Source: Terriglobus roseus DSM 18391 (GTDB lineage Bacteria; Acidobacteriota; Terriglobia; Terriglobales; Acidobacteriaceae). From it: a stretch of 64,000 nt of DNA. This document shows, in pieces, positions 9,386 through 18,093 of this stretch (position 1 is its first letter; each line of letters starts with the position of its first letter). The position numbers were made by a program, and so were the translations under genes. The stretch lies in contig NC_018014.1 of the NCBI RefSeq assembly GCF_000265425.1, forward strand, positions 2,046,001 through 2,110,000, given 5' to 3'. Below the pieces are notes generated by a model, which was given only the letters and a program-made list of their open reading frames with translations, was not told the DNA's origin and did no database searches.

Positions 9386-10513
9386 ATGAATCAACGAGCC
9401 AGATTGCGCGCCCTGGCGTCGGCATTGACCCGCAAGTCCACGCCGGCATTGCTCGTCACGCACCTGCCCGATGTCAGGTATCTGACCGGCTTCACCGGAT
9501 CAAACGCTGCGCTGGTGGTCCTCGCAGGCTCGCGCGTCTCCGCACGTCTCTTCACCGACGGCAGATACACCGCTCAGGCGAAGCAGGAAGTTAGCAGCGC
9601 AACGGTCCGCATCGCACCCAGGTCCGCGCTCGCGGAAGCCTGCGCCTACGCCGCCCAGCACGCCACCGTCTGCGGCTTCGACCGCACTCAGACCACCGTC
9701 GCCACGCTCGCCACGATGCGCACAGCAGCCCGCAAAGCTGGTGCAGACGGTAACTTCTTCAAACCATTTGACGGCGCTGTAGTGGCATTGCGTGTCGTGA
9801 AAGACGAGGAAGAAGCAGCGATCATGCGTCGAGCAGCAGCCATGACCGGCGATCTGTACGAAGGTCTCCTGTCATGGATTGAAGCAGGCATGCGGGAACG
9901 AGACGTCGCGGCAGAGCTCGAGCACCGCGCTCGCCTCGCCGGAGCCGAAGGTATGAGCTTCGAGACCATCGTCGCCGCCGGCGAACGCAGCAGCCACCCG
10001 CACGCACGCGCCACCGACGCGACACTGCAGCCAGGCGACCTGGTCACGCTGGACTTCGGCATCGTGCTCGACGGTTACTGCTCTGACATGACTCGGACCT
10101 TCGCCCTCGGCTTTGGTGGAGGCACGATTCCGCCGAGGCTGCGAGCGCGCTGGGCAGAGCAGCGCGAGGTCTTCGAGGCAGTCCTCGCAGCCCAGACTGC
10201 AGCCGTCCGAGCCGTCCGCCGCGGCGTCACCTGCGGGGAAGTCGACGAGGCAGCACGGTCCGTTCTGACCGAACTCGGCTGGGCGAAGTACTTCACCCAC
10301 TCCACCGGCCACGGTGTCGGTCTGGAGATTCACGAAGGCCCACGCGTCGCGAAAGCGCAGTCACAGCGACTGGAATCTGGAATGGTGATTACAATCGAAC
10401 CCGGGGTCTATCTACCCGGTCGCTTCGGTGTGCGCATCGAAGATACCGTGCGCGTGACGGACGATGGAGCCGAAGTGCTGACGCCCGTGCACAAGGGCTG
10501 GCTGGAACTCTGA
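9386..10513 (+). CDS. M24 Xaa-Pro aminopeptidase/dipeptidase
   Basis: 375 aa with a creatinase-like N-terminal domain (residues 1-140; LVTHLPDVRYLTGFTGSNAALVV) and a pita-bread catalytic domain. The five metal ligands are recognisable: Asp in TLDFGIVLDGYCSDMTRTF (two), His in HSTGHGVGLEIHEGP, and Glu in ITIEPGVY and VRIEDTV. It removes N-terminal residues preceding proline in the cytoplasm. No Shine-Dalgarno is evident. TATGAT lies 6 nt before the ATG, so the message could be leaderless. accB follows 39 bp downstream on the same strand, an arrangement seen in many bacteria. Confidence 0.88.
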   Translation: MNQRARLRALASALTRKSTPALLVTHLPDVRYLTGFTGSNAALVVLAGSRVSARLFTDGRYTAQAKQEVSSATVRIAPRSALAEACAYAAQHATVCGFDRTQTTVATLATMRTAARKAGADGNFFKPFDGAVVALRVVKDEEEAAIMRRAAAMTGDLYEGLLSWIEAGMRERDVAAELEHRARLAGAEGMSFETIVAAGERSSHPHARATDATLQPGDLVTLDFGIVLDGYCSDMTRTFALGFGGGTIPPRLRARWAEQREVFEAVLAAQTAAVRAVRRGVTCGEVDEAARSVLTELGWAKYFTHSTGHGVGLEIHEGPRVAKAQSQRLESGMVITIEPGVYLPGRFGVRIEDTVRVTDDGAEVLTPVHKGWLEL

Positions 10514-10552
10514 GGGAAAAGCGGCCGGAAAGGCCGATGGCAAAGGAAGATG

Positions 10553-11041
10553 ATGGAAGAGAAAGATTTGCAGGAACTTCGGGATCTGGTTGGGTTCCTC
10601 AAGGACAATGGCATCGCCGAGTTCGATCTTCACCGCGGCGAGCAGCATGTCCGCATCAAGTTCGCGCAGGCAGCAGTCGCACCGGCATTCGACGCCGCGC
10701 AGCTACAGCACTTCGCCGCGGCATCCGCCGCAGCGCACGCGCCAGCGGTGGCTGCACCTGTCACGCACGCACCAGCGCCGGTTGCAGCTCCTGAAGAGAA
10801 GCTGCACGAGGTGAAGTCACCTATCGTCGGCACCTTCTACGAGAGTTCAGCACCCGGTGCCGCCGCATTCGTTAAGGTCGGCGACATCGTGGAAGTCGGC
10901 CAGGTGCTTTGCATCGTCGAGGCCATGAAGCTGATGAACGAGATTGAGAGCGATGTGGCCGGCGAAGTCGTCAAAATCATCGCCAAGAACGGCCAGGCTG
11001 TCGAGTATGGTCTGCCGCTGTTCGCTGTGAGGCCGCGGTAA
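10553..11041 (+). CDS. accB: Acetyl-CoA carboxylase biotin carboxyl carrier protein
   Basis: 162 aa. An N-terminal dimerisation helix region ([19 protein letters not shown]) is followed by an Ala/Pro-rich flexible linker (about residues 40-80) and the C-terminal biotinyl domain. VEAMKLMNE places the biotinylated lysine at residue 126. An adjacent in-frame ATG at 10550 is also possible; AGGA at 10544-10547 gives better spacing to 10553. The protein shuttles carboxybiotin between biotin carboxylase and carboxyltransferase for malonyl-CoA synthesis. accC begins 2 nt after its stop codon, so they form one operon. Confidence 0.95.
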   Translation: MEEKDLQELRDLVGFLKDNGIAEFDLHRGEQHVRIKFAQAAVAPAFDAAQLQHFAAASAAAHAPAVAAPVTHAPAPVAAPEEKLHEVKSPIVGTFYESSAPGAAAFVKVGDIVEVGQVLCIVEAMKLMNEIESDVAGEVVKIIAKNGQAVEYGLPLFAVRPR

Positions 11042-11043
11042 GC

Positions 11044-12435
11044 ATGTTCAAGAAAGTCCTGATCGCTAATCGCGGAGAGATTGCGCTACGCGTGATCTCG
11101 GCATGCCGGGAACTCGGCATACGCACCGTCGCCGTCTATTCCGAAGCCGACCGCAACAGTCTGCACGTTCGCTTTGCGGACGAGGCTATCTGCATTGGAC
11201 CGCCGCGTTCGGCTGAAAGCTATCTGAACGTCCCTGCGGTTATCTCCGCTGCTGAGATTGCGGACGTGGACGCCATCCATCCGGGCTACGGCTTGCTGAG
11301 CGAAAACGCAAACTTCGCGGAAGTCTGCCGCGCCAGCAACATCAAGTTCATCGGACCGCGCCCGGAAGTGACTCGCATGATGGGCGAAAAGTCGACGGCA
11401 CGCCAGACCATGAAGGCCGCGAATGTGCCGATCCTTCCCGGTTCTGATGGCGTCATCGCCACCGTAGAAGAGGCGCTGGAGTGGGCCAAGCAAGTACGCT
11501 TCCCAGTGATCCTGAAGGCAGTTGCGGGTGGTGGCGGTCGTGGTATGCGTATCTGCCGCACAGCCGAAGAACTTCCAGGCCTCTTCAACCAGGCGTCGCA
11601 GGAGGCTTTGAATGCCTTCGGCAACGGCGACCTGTACATGGAAAAGTTCATCGAGCGTCCGCGCCACATTGAATTTCAGGTGCTCGCTGACGAGCATGGC
11701 AATGTGATGTCGCTCGGTGAGCGTGAGTGCTCCATCCAGCGCCGTCACCAGAAGCTCATTGAGGAAGCGCCGTCGCTTCAGGTCACGCCCGAGATTCGCG
11801 CGCGACTCGGCGGGGTTATCGAGCGCAGCCTCCGTGAGATCGGGTACTGGAACGCCGGCACGATCGAGTTCCTGATGGATGAAGATGGCGAGATCTACTT
11901 CATCGAGATGAACACGCGCATCCAGGTGGAGCATCCAGTCACCGAAGCCGTCACAGGCGTCGATCTGGTGAAGGCTCAGCTCCTAATTGCAAGCGGTGAA
12001 AAGCTCTCGGACATCGTCCCGGAACGGCCCGTCATCCGCGGTCATGCGATCGAGTGCCGCATCAACGCAGAGCATCCTGAGAAGTTCACGCCATCAGCAG
12101 GTAAGATCACGGCGTTCAACCTTCCCGGCGGCAATGGAGTTCGCGTCGACACCGCGCAATACCAGGAAGGCGTCGTGCCGCCGTACTACGACAGCATGAT
12201 CGCAAAGGTAATCTGCCACGGTCGCGACCGCGAAGAGGCCATGAACCGCATGCAGCGCGCGCTGAGCCAGTTCGTAGTGGAAGGCATCTACACGACGATC
12301 CCGCTGCAGCAGAAGATCTTTGCGGACGCGGACTTCCGCCGTGGCGACTTCGATACAAAGTTCATGGAGCGCTTCTTCGAGCGCGAAGCCGAGCGCAAGA
12401 AGGCCGAAGCGGCCAATGAGCCGGTTGGCGTTTAA
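11044..12435 (+). CDS. accC: Acetyl-CoA carboxylase biotin carboxylase subunit
   Basis: 463 aa, normal family length. It starts [18 protein letters not shown] and includes [18 protein letters not shown] (N domain), [12 protein letters not shown] (ATP-grasp glycine-rich loop), [16 protein letters not shown] (catalytic and metal-binding region) and the AccC C domain. It carboxylates the biotin on AccB using ATP and bicarbonate. It is coupled to accB upstream, and thiE overlaps its 3' end by 20 bp. The carboxyltransferase genes accA and accD are not in the window. Confidence 0.96.
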   Translation: MFKKVLIANRGEIALRVISACRELGIRTVAVYSEADRNSLHVRFADEAICIGPPRSAESYLNVPAVISAAEIADVDAIHPGYGLLSENANFAEVCRASNIKFIGPRPEVTRMMGEKSTARQTMKAANVPILPGSDGVIATVEEALEWAKQVRFPVILKAVAGGGGRGMRICRTAEELPGLFNQASQEALNAFGNGDLYMEKFIERPRHIEFQVLADEHGNVMSLGERECSIQRRHQKLIEEAPSLQVTPEIRARLGGVIERSLREIGYWNAGTIEFLMDEDGEIYFIEMNTRIQVEHPVTEAVTGVDLVKAQLLIASGEKLSDIVPERPVIRGHAIECRINAEHPEKFTPSAGKITAFNLPGGNGVRVDTAQYQEGVVPPYYDSMIAKVICHGRDREEAMNRMQRALSQFVVEGIYTTIPLQQKIFADADFRRGDFDTKFMERFFEREAERKKAEAANEPVGV

Positions 12436-13105
12436 TTTCAGCGATAACTTTCAGCGGCGCATCGCTTCCGGCGATGCGTCGCTTCGTCTTTACGCCATCC
12501 TCGACGCCGAATCCTGCGCACGTCGCGGCTTGTCACTCCTCGCCGTCGCGGAAGCATGGCGTAACGCAGGCATTCGTCTCGTCCAGTACCGAGACAAGCA
12601 GGGAACAGATGATGCGGTGCTTGCGAACGCGCTTGCGATTCGCGGCATCTTTGAGGGCTCAGGAGCGATCCTGATCCTGAACGATCGTGTCCCCCTGTTC
12701 GCAGCCTCTGGCTTCCAGGGCGTGCATGTCGGTCAGACAGACGCCGGCGTCACGACAACGCGCGAGATGATCGGTCGTGAAGCGATCCTGGGTACCTCCA
12801 CCCACACGCCAGTGCAGGTAACGGAAGCAGACAAGACCGATGTATCTTACATCGCGGTCGGTCCTGTCTACGGTACGCAGACGAAGCTGGACGCCTCACC
12901 GGTCGTGGGCTTGGAAGGCGTCCGCACCGCGCGCGCCCTCACGCGCAAGCCGGTGGTGGCAATCGGTGGCATCACTGCCGAAACGGTGCGGCTGGTTCAT
13001 GACAACGGCGCGGATTCCGTGGCGGTTATCTCTGCGTTGCTGCCGACATCCGGCGAGACGCTAGATAGGCCCGCGAAGACTTTGCTGCGTCTGCTCACGG
13101 TGTAA
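12416..13105 (+). CDS. thiE: Thiamine-phosphate synthase
   Basis: 229 aa from the ATG at 12416, inside the 3' end of accC (20-bp overlap); upstream in-frame codons are accC antisense-frame noise. TIM-barrel motifs of ThiE are present: [10 protein letters not shown] (pyrophosphate and Mg site), [48 protein letters not shown] and [12 protein letters not shown]. The enzyme joins HMP-pyrophosphate and thiazole phosphate to make thiamine phosphate. No TPP riboswitch or other thi gene is visible nearby, so expression probably follows accBC. Its stop overlaps the stop of the convergent acetamidase gene by 11 bp. Confidence 0.92.
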   Translation: MSRLAFNFSDNFQRRIASGDASLRLYAILDAESCARRGLSLLAVAEAWRNAGIRLVQYRDKQGTDDAVLANALAIRGIFEGSGAILILNDRVPLFAASGFQGVHVGQTDAGVTTTREMIGREAILGTSTHTPVQVTEADKTDVSYIAVGPVYGTQTKLDASPVVGLEGVRTARALTRKPVVAIGGITAETVRLVHDNGADSVAVISALLPTSGETLDRPAKTLLRLLTV

Positions 13106-14438
13106 TCGTCGGGCTGGCCGGGTTCGCCTGGCCCTGCGACACCGGCTTTGTAAGCGTGTCGAGTTTGCTCTTCGCCATCTTCAGGATGACGCCGGCGTTG
13201 CGGTCTGCCACCTCGCTGACCTTGTACTCCGCAGCGGTTCCAAGCACCATGGCAAATTCTGATGGCGTCAGCTTGTATACGCGCGCCAGATAGTTCTCCA
13301 TGCGTTCGGTGGCGTCCTGAAAGGCAGCGTCGATAGAGCCGTCTAGGCCGATGGCCATCAGGTGCGTTGGCGTCTCCAGAAACGGGCCGCGGATCGGGAC
13401 GTCGTGCACCACTTCCACCGTCACGGTGACATCCATGGATGTTTCGAGGGCGTCTCCAGTGGTTTCTCCGTCGCCTTGGACGGCGTGACCGTCGCCAAGA
13501 TAGAGGAGCGCACCTGCTACTCGAACCGGCAGATAGAGTGTGGCGCCTTCGGTGACCTCGTTGAAGTCCATGTTGCCTCCGAAGTTGCCGGAGTCACCGG
13601 TTCTGGGTGCAGGGCCGCTGGGGTCTGTGGCGACCCCGATACAGCCGAGCATCGGCTTTAAAGGGACGCTGTAAGTAGCCATGTGTGGGCCTGGCTTCTC
13701 GGGGCTGGCAAGACCTTTCTCAAGGTCGAGGTGCCAGCGGACCACCCCAGAATCTGTCAGTCGGCGCGCGATGCCCGGCGGGTTCGCGCGGTCCACGATG
13801 CTGTTTGTGCTGATAGCCCAGTCGCGATTGAGCCTGAGGCGACGGATGTGAATCGCGAGTACGTCGCCAGGCGCAGCGCCGTTGATGAAGAACGGGCCGG
13901 TCTGTGGGTTGCCTCCGAGAGATCGCGGTGTGCCGGTGGCATCGTAGCCGGCAGCGTCCACGGTCCATGTGTGGATGGTGTCACCGGAGTTCACTGTGAG
14001 AACCGGTTCGTACGCCGCAGAGAATTGCCGGCGGAAGACTGTCGGCGTGAAGTCGTGGAATGTGGGCTGCGGTGCGACGCCAGTCTTCAGTGCGGCGCGA
14101 GTTGCGGTGAACGTGTGCGTCGTCGGGTGGCTGACGGCGGCGTTCTGAGCCCACACGAGCGAGCCTGTGATCGTGTCACCAGAGACGGTTGCGGTGACAT
14201 CCTCATATCCACCCTGAGGGTCCTTCGCATGGAAGGACAGCTTGCCATTCTTCAAAGAGCCTTCGAGCTTATCGCCGCCAAGCTCGCCGGTGATGTGATC
14301 ACCGTTCTGTTCCAGTGTGAGATTCCAGTTCGTCGGCGTGCCGAAGGTATCGATGTTCGTGATCCACTTGCCGCCCGCATTGGGTTGCTGAGCGGAGGCG
14401 GTTGCTGCGAACAGGATGGCGGCGCTGAGCAATTTCAC
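13095..14438 (-). CDS. Exported acetamidase/formamidase-family protein with N-terminal beta domain
   Basis: 447 aa from a GTG at 14438, which has GGAG 6 nt upstream; a longer reading to 14555 would put a long non-signal extension in front of an evident signal peptide (KLLSAAILFAATASAQQ). Residues about 20-120 (GGKWITNIDTF, LTLEQNGDHITGELGG, GSLKNGKLSFHAK) form a small beta-rich module. The FmdA/AmdA fold follows, with FFINGAAPGDVLAIHI, GCIGVATDP, GNFGGNMDF and YLGDGHAVQGDGE. FmdA-type enzymes hydrolyse short amides and are usually cytoplasmic, so export is unusual. The substrate is unknown. Confidence 0.8.
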   Translation of the reverse strand: MKLLSAAILFAATASAQQPNAGGKWITNIDTFGTPTNWNLTLEQNGDHITGELGGDKLEGSLKNGKLSFHAKDPQGGYEDVTATVSGDTITGSLVWAQNAAVSHPTTHTFTATRAALKTGVAPQPTFHDFTPTVFRRQFSAAYEPVLTVNSGDTIHTWTVDAAGYDATGTPRSLGGNPQTGPFFINGAAPGDVLAIHIRRLRLNRDWAISTNSIVDRANPPGIARRLTDSGVVRWHLDLEKGLASPEKPGPHMATYSVPLKPMLGCIGVATDPSGPAPRTGDSGNFGGNMDFNEVTEGATLYLPVRVAGALLYLGDGHAVQGDGETTGDALETSMDVTVTVEVVHDVPIRGPFLETPTHLMAIGLDGSIDAAFQDATERMENYLARVYKLTPSEFAMVLGTAAEYKVSEVADRNAGVILKMAKSKLDTLTKPVSQGQANPASPTITP

Positions 14439-14555
14439 GGTGGCTCCGTTCTGGTAGGTGGCTGCATATTGTGTACGTCCCGGTGGGACGCATTGACGAT
14501 GAAATCTTTCGTGATTGGCTGATGCATTGCGGAACTGGTACAACAAAGCACACAC

Positions 14556-16100
14556 GTGTCCAACGAAAATCTTTCAACAGACCAGACCCAGCCGGAGTTC
14601 GTCAAAGGCCTCGGGCTCTTTTCCGCCACGGCCATCGTTATGGGATCGATGGTCGGCTCGGGCATCTTCATCGTCTCGGCGGACATGTCCCGTACGCTGG
14701 AGTCGCCGGCGCTGCTGATCGCTGCCTGGCTGGTCACGGCGATCATGACGATCGTTGCCGCTCTCAGCTATGGGGAACTCGCGGCCATGATGCCCAAGGC
14801 CGGTGGACAGTATGTCTACCTCCGTGAGGGGCTTGGTCCGGTCTGGGGCTTTCTGTACGGCTGGACACTCTTCCTGGTGATCCAGAGCGGCACGATTGCT
14901 GCTGTGGGTGTCGCGTTCGGTAAGTTCCTCGGTGTCTTTGTGCCGTCGGTTTCGGCAAGTCACTGGATATGGCACATCGCTCATGTTCCACCGGTGAATG
15001 TTGGACCGATGGTGCTGGGCAATATGGACGTTGGCCTAAGCACGGCGAATCTCACGGCGATCATCATCATTACGCTGCTGACTATCCTGAATACGCTGGG
15101 CGTGAAGCTGGGCGCGTTGATCCAGAACATCTTTACCTCGGCAAAGATCGTGGCGCTTCTGATGGTCGTCGGTCTCGGTCTGCTGGCGAAGAATGCTGCA
15201 GCGATCGCGGCGAACTTTAGCGGCGGCAATTTCTGGCACGGTGCTGGTCTGCACTCTGTTCACCCGGTGACTGTAGGGGCGGGTGGGCCGACGGCGATGG
15301 TTGGCTTCCTGACCGTGATAGCGGTGGTGCAGGTCGGTTCGCTGTTCTCGAGCGATGCCTGGAACAACGTGACGTTTACCGCTGGCGAGATCACGCATCC
15401 GAAGCGCAATCTGCCGTTGTCTCTGGCACTTGGCACAGGCATCGTGCTGGCGCTCTATATCGCATGTAACTTCATCTACCTTGCCGTTCTGCCGCTTCAC
15501 GGTTCGGCGGAAGGGACAACGATCCTGGCTCGTGGAATCCAGTTCGCCAGCGAAGACCGTGTTGCGACGGCTGTGATGGAGCAGGCGTTCGCAGGCTACG
15601 GTGCGCGCATTATGGCGCTGGCTGTGATGATCAGCACCTTTGGCTGTGCGAACGGCATGCTGCTCAGCGGCGCTCGTGTTTACTACACGATGAGCCAGGA
15701 CGGACTCTTCTTCAAGGCTGCTGGAAAGCTGTCGCCAAAGTCGAAGACGCCTGTGGTCAGCCTGTGGGTTCAGTGGGCCTGGACCTGCTTCCTGTGCCTG
15801 TCCGGATCGTACGGGCAGCTGCTGGATTATGTGGTTGTTGCGGTTCTGATCTTCTACATCCTTACGATCGTTGCTTTGTTCGTTCTGCGGCGGACCCGAC
15901 CGGACGCCGAGCGGCCCTACCGGGCGATTGGTTATCCTGTATTGCCTGCGCTGTATATCGTGATGGCTACGTTTGTCTGTGTTGTACTCTTACGCTATAA
16001 ACCGCAATACACCTGGCCGGGAATCCTGATCGTTCTGCTTGGACTTCCGGTGTACTTCCTTTGGCAGAGGAAGGCAGATCCCCGCGTGGAAACGCTGTAG
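14556..16100 (+). CDS. APC-family amino acid permease
   Basis: 514 aa with about 12 transmembrane segments. It opens with the APC signature GLGLFSATAIVMGSMVGSGIFIVSADM, where the unwound TM1 GSGIF loop binds the amino-acid backbone, and has ELAAMMPKAGGQYVYLREGLGP at TM2-3. The start is a GTG with no good Shine-Dalgarno. The last TM pair is followed by a short basic tail. It is divergent from the acetamidase gene and 50 bp upstream of a second, unrelated APC permease. Such proteins are proton-coupled amino-acid or polyamine importers or exchangers; the substrate cannot be told. Confidence 0.85.
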   Translation: MSNENLSTDQTQPEFVKGLGLFSATAIVMGSMVGSGIFIVSADMSRTLESPALLIAAWLVTAIMTIVAALSYGELAAMMPKAGGQYVYLREGLGPVWGFLYGWTLFLVIQSGTIAAVGVAFGKFLGVFVPSVSASHWIWHIAHVPPVNVGPMVLGNMDVGLSTANLTAIIIITLLTILNTLGVKLGALIQNIFTSAKIVALLMVVGLGLLAKNAAAIAANFSGGNFWHGAGLHSVHPVTVGAGGPTAMVGFLTVIAVVQVGSLFSSDAWNNVTFTAGEITHPKRNLPLSLALGTGIVLALYIACNFIYLAVLPLHGSAEGTTILARGIQFASEDRVATAVMEQAFAGYGARIMALAVMISTFGCANGMLLSGARVYYTMSQDGLFFKAAGKLSPKSKTPVVSLWVQWAWTCFLCLSGSYGQLLDYVVVAVLIFYILTIVALFVLRRTRPDAERPYRAIGYPVLPALYIVMATFVCVVLLRYKPQYTWPGILIVLLGLPVYFLWQRKADPRVETL

Positions 16101-16150
16101 GTTCTGCATCTGCCGTAAGCATTTTGAGATTCAAGGAGTAACCCAAACGC

Positions 16151-17770
16151 ATGGCTGATCTTTTCGCCAAAAAATCAATGGAATCGCTGATGACCGAGGC
16201 GCACGAAGAGGGCACTCACTCTCTTCAGCGCTCGCTCGGGCCGGTGTCGCTTACGATGCTGGGCATTGGTGCGGTCATCGGCGCAGGCATCTTTGTACTG
16301 TCCGGTCTTGGAGCGCACTCCGCCGGACCGGCGTTGATGCTGGCGTTTGTGTTGTCTGGCCTTGGCTGCGCCTTCGCGGGCCTTTGCTATGCCGAGTTTG
16401 CGGCGATGATTCCGCTGGCTGGGTCTGCTTACACGTACGCTTATGCGACGCTGGGCGAGCTGTTTGCGTGGATCATTGGTTGGGATCTCACGCTGGAATA
16501 CGCCATGGGCGCAAGCACCGTGTCTTCGGGCTGGTCGAACAATTTCGTTGAGTTCCTGAACATCTTCGGTCTGCGGTTTCCGCTGTGGCTCGCGTACGAC
16601 CACTGGACGGGACTTCGGACTGCGCTGGAGCGGGTGGCCCGTGCGTCGCTGGCTACGACACGGCCTGACCTGCACCCGGGCACGATGCCCTTCAGCGATG
16701 CGCTGGCTGCGATCATGGCGCATCCTTCGGCGGCTCTATCGTCGCAGGCACATGCTCTGTTGAACGCACCGCAGATCTTTGGTGTTGAGATCGGATTTAA
16801 TCTTCCTGCGTTCATCATCGCTCTGCTGATTACGACGATCCTGGTGATCGGTATCCAGGAGTCGGCGAAGTTCAATGCGGGCATCGTTGTCATGAAGCTT
16901 GCGATCGTCCTGTTCGTCATTGGTCTTGGTTCGCACTATGTGAACCGCGCGAACTGGGGCACGGACTGGCATTCGTTCGCACCGTTCGGTGTGGGTGGTA
17001 TCGGGCTGGCGGCCGGCCTTGTCTTCTTCAGTTACATCGGCTTCGACGCTGTCTCGACGACGGCGCAGGAGGCGATCAATCCGCAGCGTGATATGCCGAT
17101 CGGCATCATTGTGTCGCTGTCGCTCTGCACGGTGCTGTACATCGGTGTTGCTGCGGTGCTGACCGGCATGGTGCCCTGGCAGTCGATCAACATTGAAGCC
17201 CCGATCGTTCGTGCGTTCCTGGAGTACAAGGTCGGCTGGGCTGCGAACGTGGTGACCATCGGTTCCATCGCTGGACTTACGTCGGTGATGCTGGTGATGC
17301 TCCTGGGTCAGTCGCGTGTTCTGTACGCGATGGCGAAGGACGGCCTGCTGCCGCGGAAGTTCTTCGGCGACATTCACCCTCGCTTCCGTACGCCCTGGAA
17401 GGGCACGATCCTGGCCGGTCTGCTGGCTGCTGTCGTCGGTTCGGTGACACCGATCGATGACATCGGCAAGATGGTGAACATCGGCACGCTGCTGGCGTTC
17501 GTCATCGTCTGCATCGCCGTGGTGATGCTGCGTCGCACCGATCCCGATCGTCCTCGTCCGTTTCGTGCGCCGCTTGTCTGGCCTGTGCCGGTTGTCCCTG
17601 TGCTCGGTGTTCTCTTCAACGGTTACATGATGTTCAAGCTGGGACCTGCCAACTGGATCCGCTTGATCGTGTGGCTGGTGATCGGCCTGGTGGTTTACTT
17701 CACCTACAGCCGGAAGCACAGCCGGGTGCAGCGTGGTTTGCTGCCGGCTGAGCCTGTGGATCACCTGTAA
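16151..17770 (+). CDS. APC-family cationic-amino-acid-type permease
   Basis: 539 aa, about 12 transmembrane segments. TM1 is TMLGIGAVIGAGIFVLSG, with the GAGIF substrate loop. CYAEFAAMIPLAGSAYTYAYATLGE and FFSYIGFDAVSTTAQEAINPQRDMP are characteristic of the CAT/YfnA branch. A strong AAGGAG precedes the ATG. Between residues about 150 and 205 there is an unusually long extramembrane loop. A rho-independent terminator follows its stop. The two neighbouring permeases are probably paralogues of different subfamilies rather than a recent duplication, since their sequences differ throughout. Confidence 0.85.
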   Translation: MADLFAKKSMESLMTEAHEEGTHSLQRSLGPVSLTMLGIGAVIGAGIFVLSGLGAHSAGPALMLAFVLSGLGCAFAGLCYAEFAAMIPLAGSAYTYAYATLGELFAWIIGWDLTLEYAMGASTVSSGWSNNFVEFLNIFGLRFPLWLAYDHWTGLRTALERVARASLATTRPDLHPGTMPFSDALAAIMAHPSAALSSQAHALLNAPQIFGVEIGFNLPAFIIALLITTILVIGIQESAKFNAGIVVMKLAIVLFVIGLGSHYVNRANWGTDWHSFAPFGVGGIGLAAGLVFFSYIGFDAVSTTAQEAINPQRDMPIGIIVSLSLCTVLYIGVAAVLTGMVPWQSINIEAPIVRAFLEYKVGWAANVVTIGSIAGLTSVMLVMLLGQSRVLYAMAKDGLLPRKFFGDIHPRFRTPWKGTILAGLLAAVVGSVTPIDDIGKMVNIGTLLAFVIVCIAVVMLRRTDPDRPRPFRAPLVWPVPVVPVLGVLFNGYMMFKLGPANWIRLIVWLVIGLVVYFTYSRKHSRVQRGLLPAEPVDHL

Positions 17771-17791
17771 CTGGAATCGCATACTGCAAGA

Positions 17792-17826
17792 GAGAGGCCG
17801 CCATCACTGGCGGCCTCTCCTCTTTG
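17792..17826 (+). terminator. Rho-independent terminator after the APC permeases
   Basis: Perfect 11-bp stem (17792-17802 with 17809-17819, GAGAGGCCGCC/GGCGGCCTCTC) with an ATCACT loop, followed by CTCTTT. Confidence 0.85.
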
Positions 17827-17844
17827 CTCTTAGGGGGGACCCCA

Positions 17845-18071
17845 CCCCTTGAATCGCTAAAAATTAGATTCTAAAGGAGTTGAGTATTCCCATTCTGGCA
17901 AAAATCAGATTCGAAAGGGCTTAAGGGTAAAAATTAGATAACAAAGGACTTAGCCGATTGCGGCATCGCGCGCTGACTGGACCTCTTTCAAGGATAGCAA
18001 CTCTGCGGAAATAACCCGCCAAGTTTATTTCCTTTGGAATGAATGGTTTAAGTCCTTAAGGGGCTTGACAG
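17845..18071 (-). repeat. Composite intergenic repeat element, copy 2 (inverted)
   Basis: About 227 bp, in the opposite orientation to copy 1. Read on the minus strand the same blocks appear in the same order: CTGTCAAG (from 18071), TTGGCGGGTT (from 18022), TGCTATCCTTGAA (from 17999) and the 25-bp identical block (17929-17953). The three T5 tracts lie at 17929-17933, 17900-17904 and 17859-17863, again 29 and 41 nt apart. The element sits between the permease terminator and the stop of the convergent secreted-protein gene. Confidence 0.8.
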
Positions 18072-18093
18072 CGATTACGGATTACTCGGATGC

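Noticed and set aside
14556..17770. Recent tandem duplication of APC permeases
   Set aside because: The two proteins differ throughout and belong to different subfamilies.
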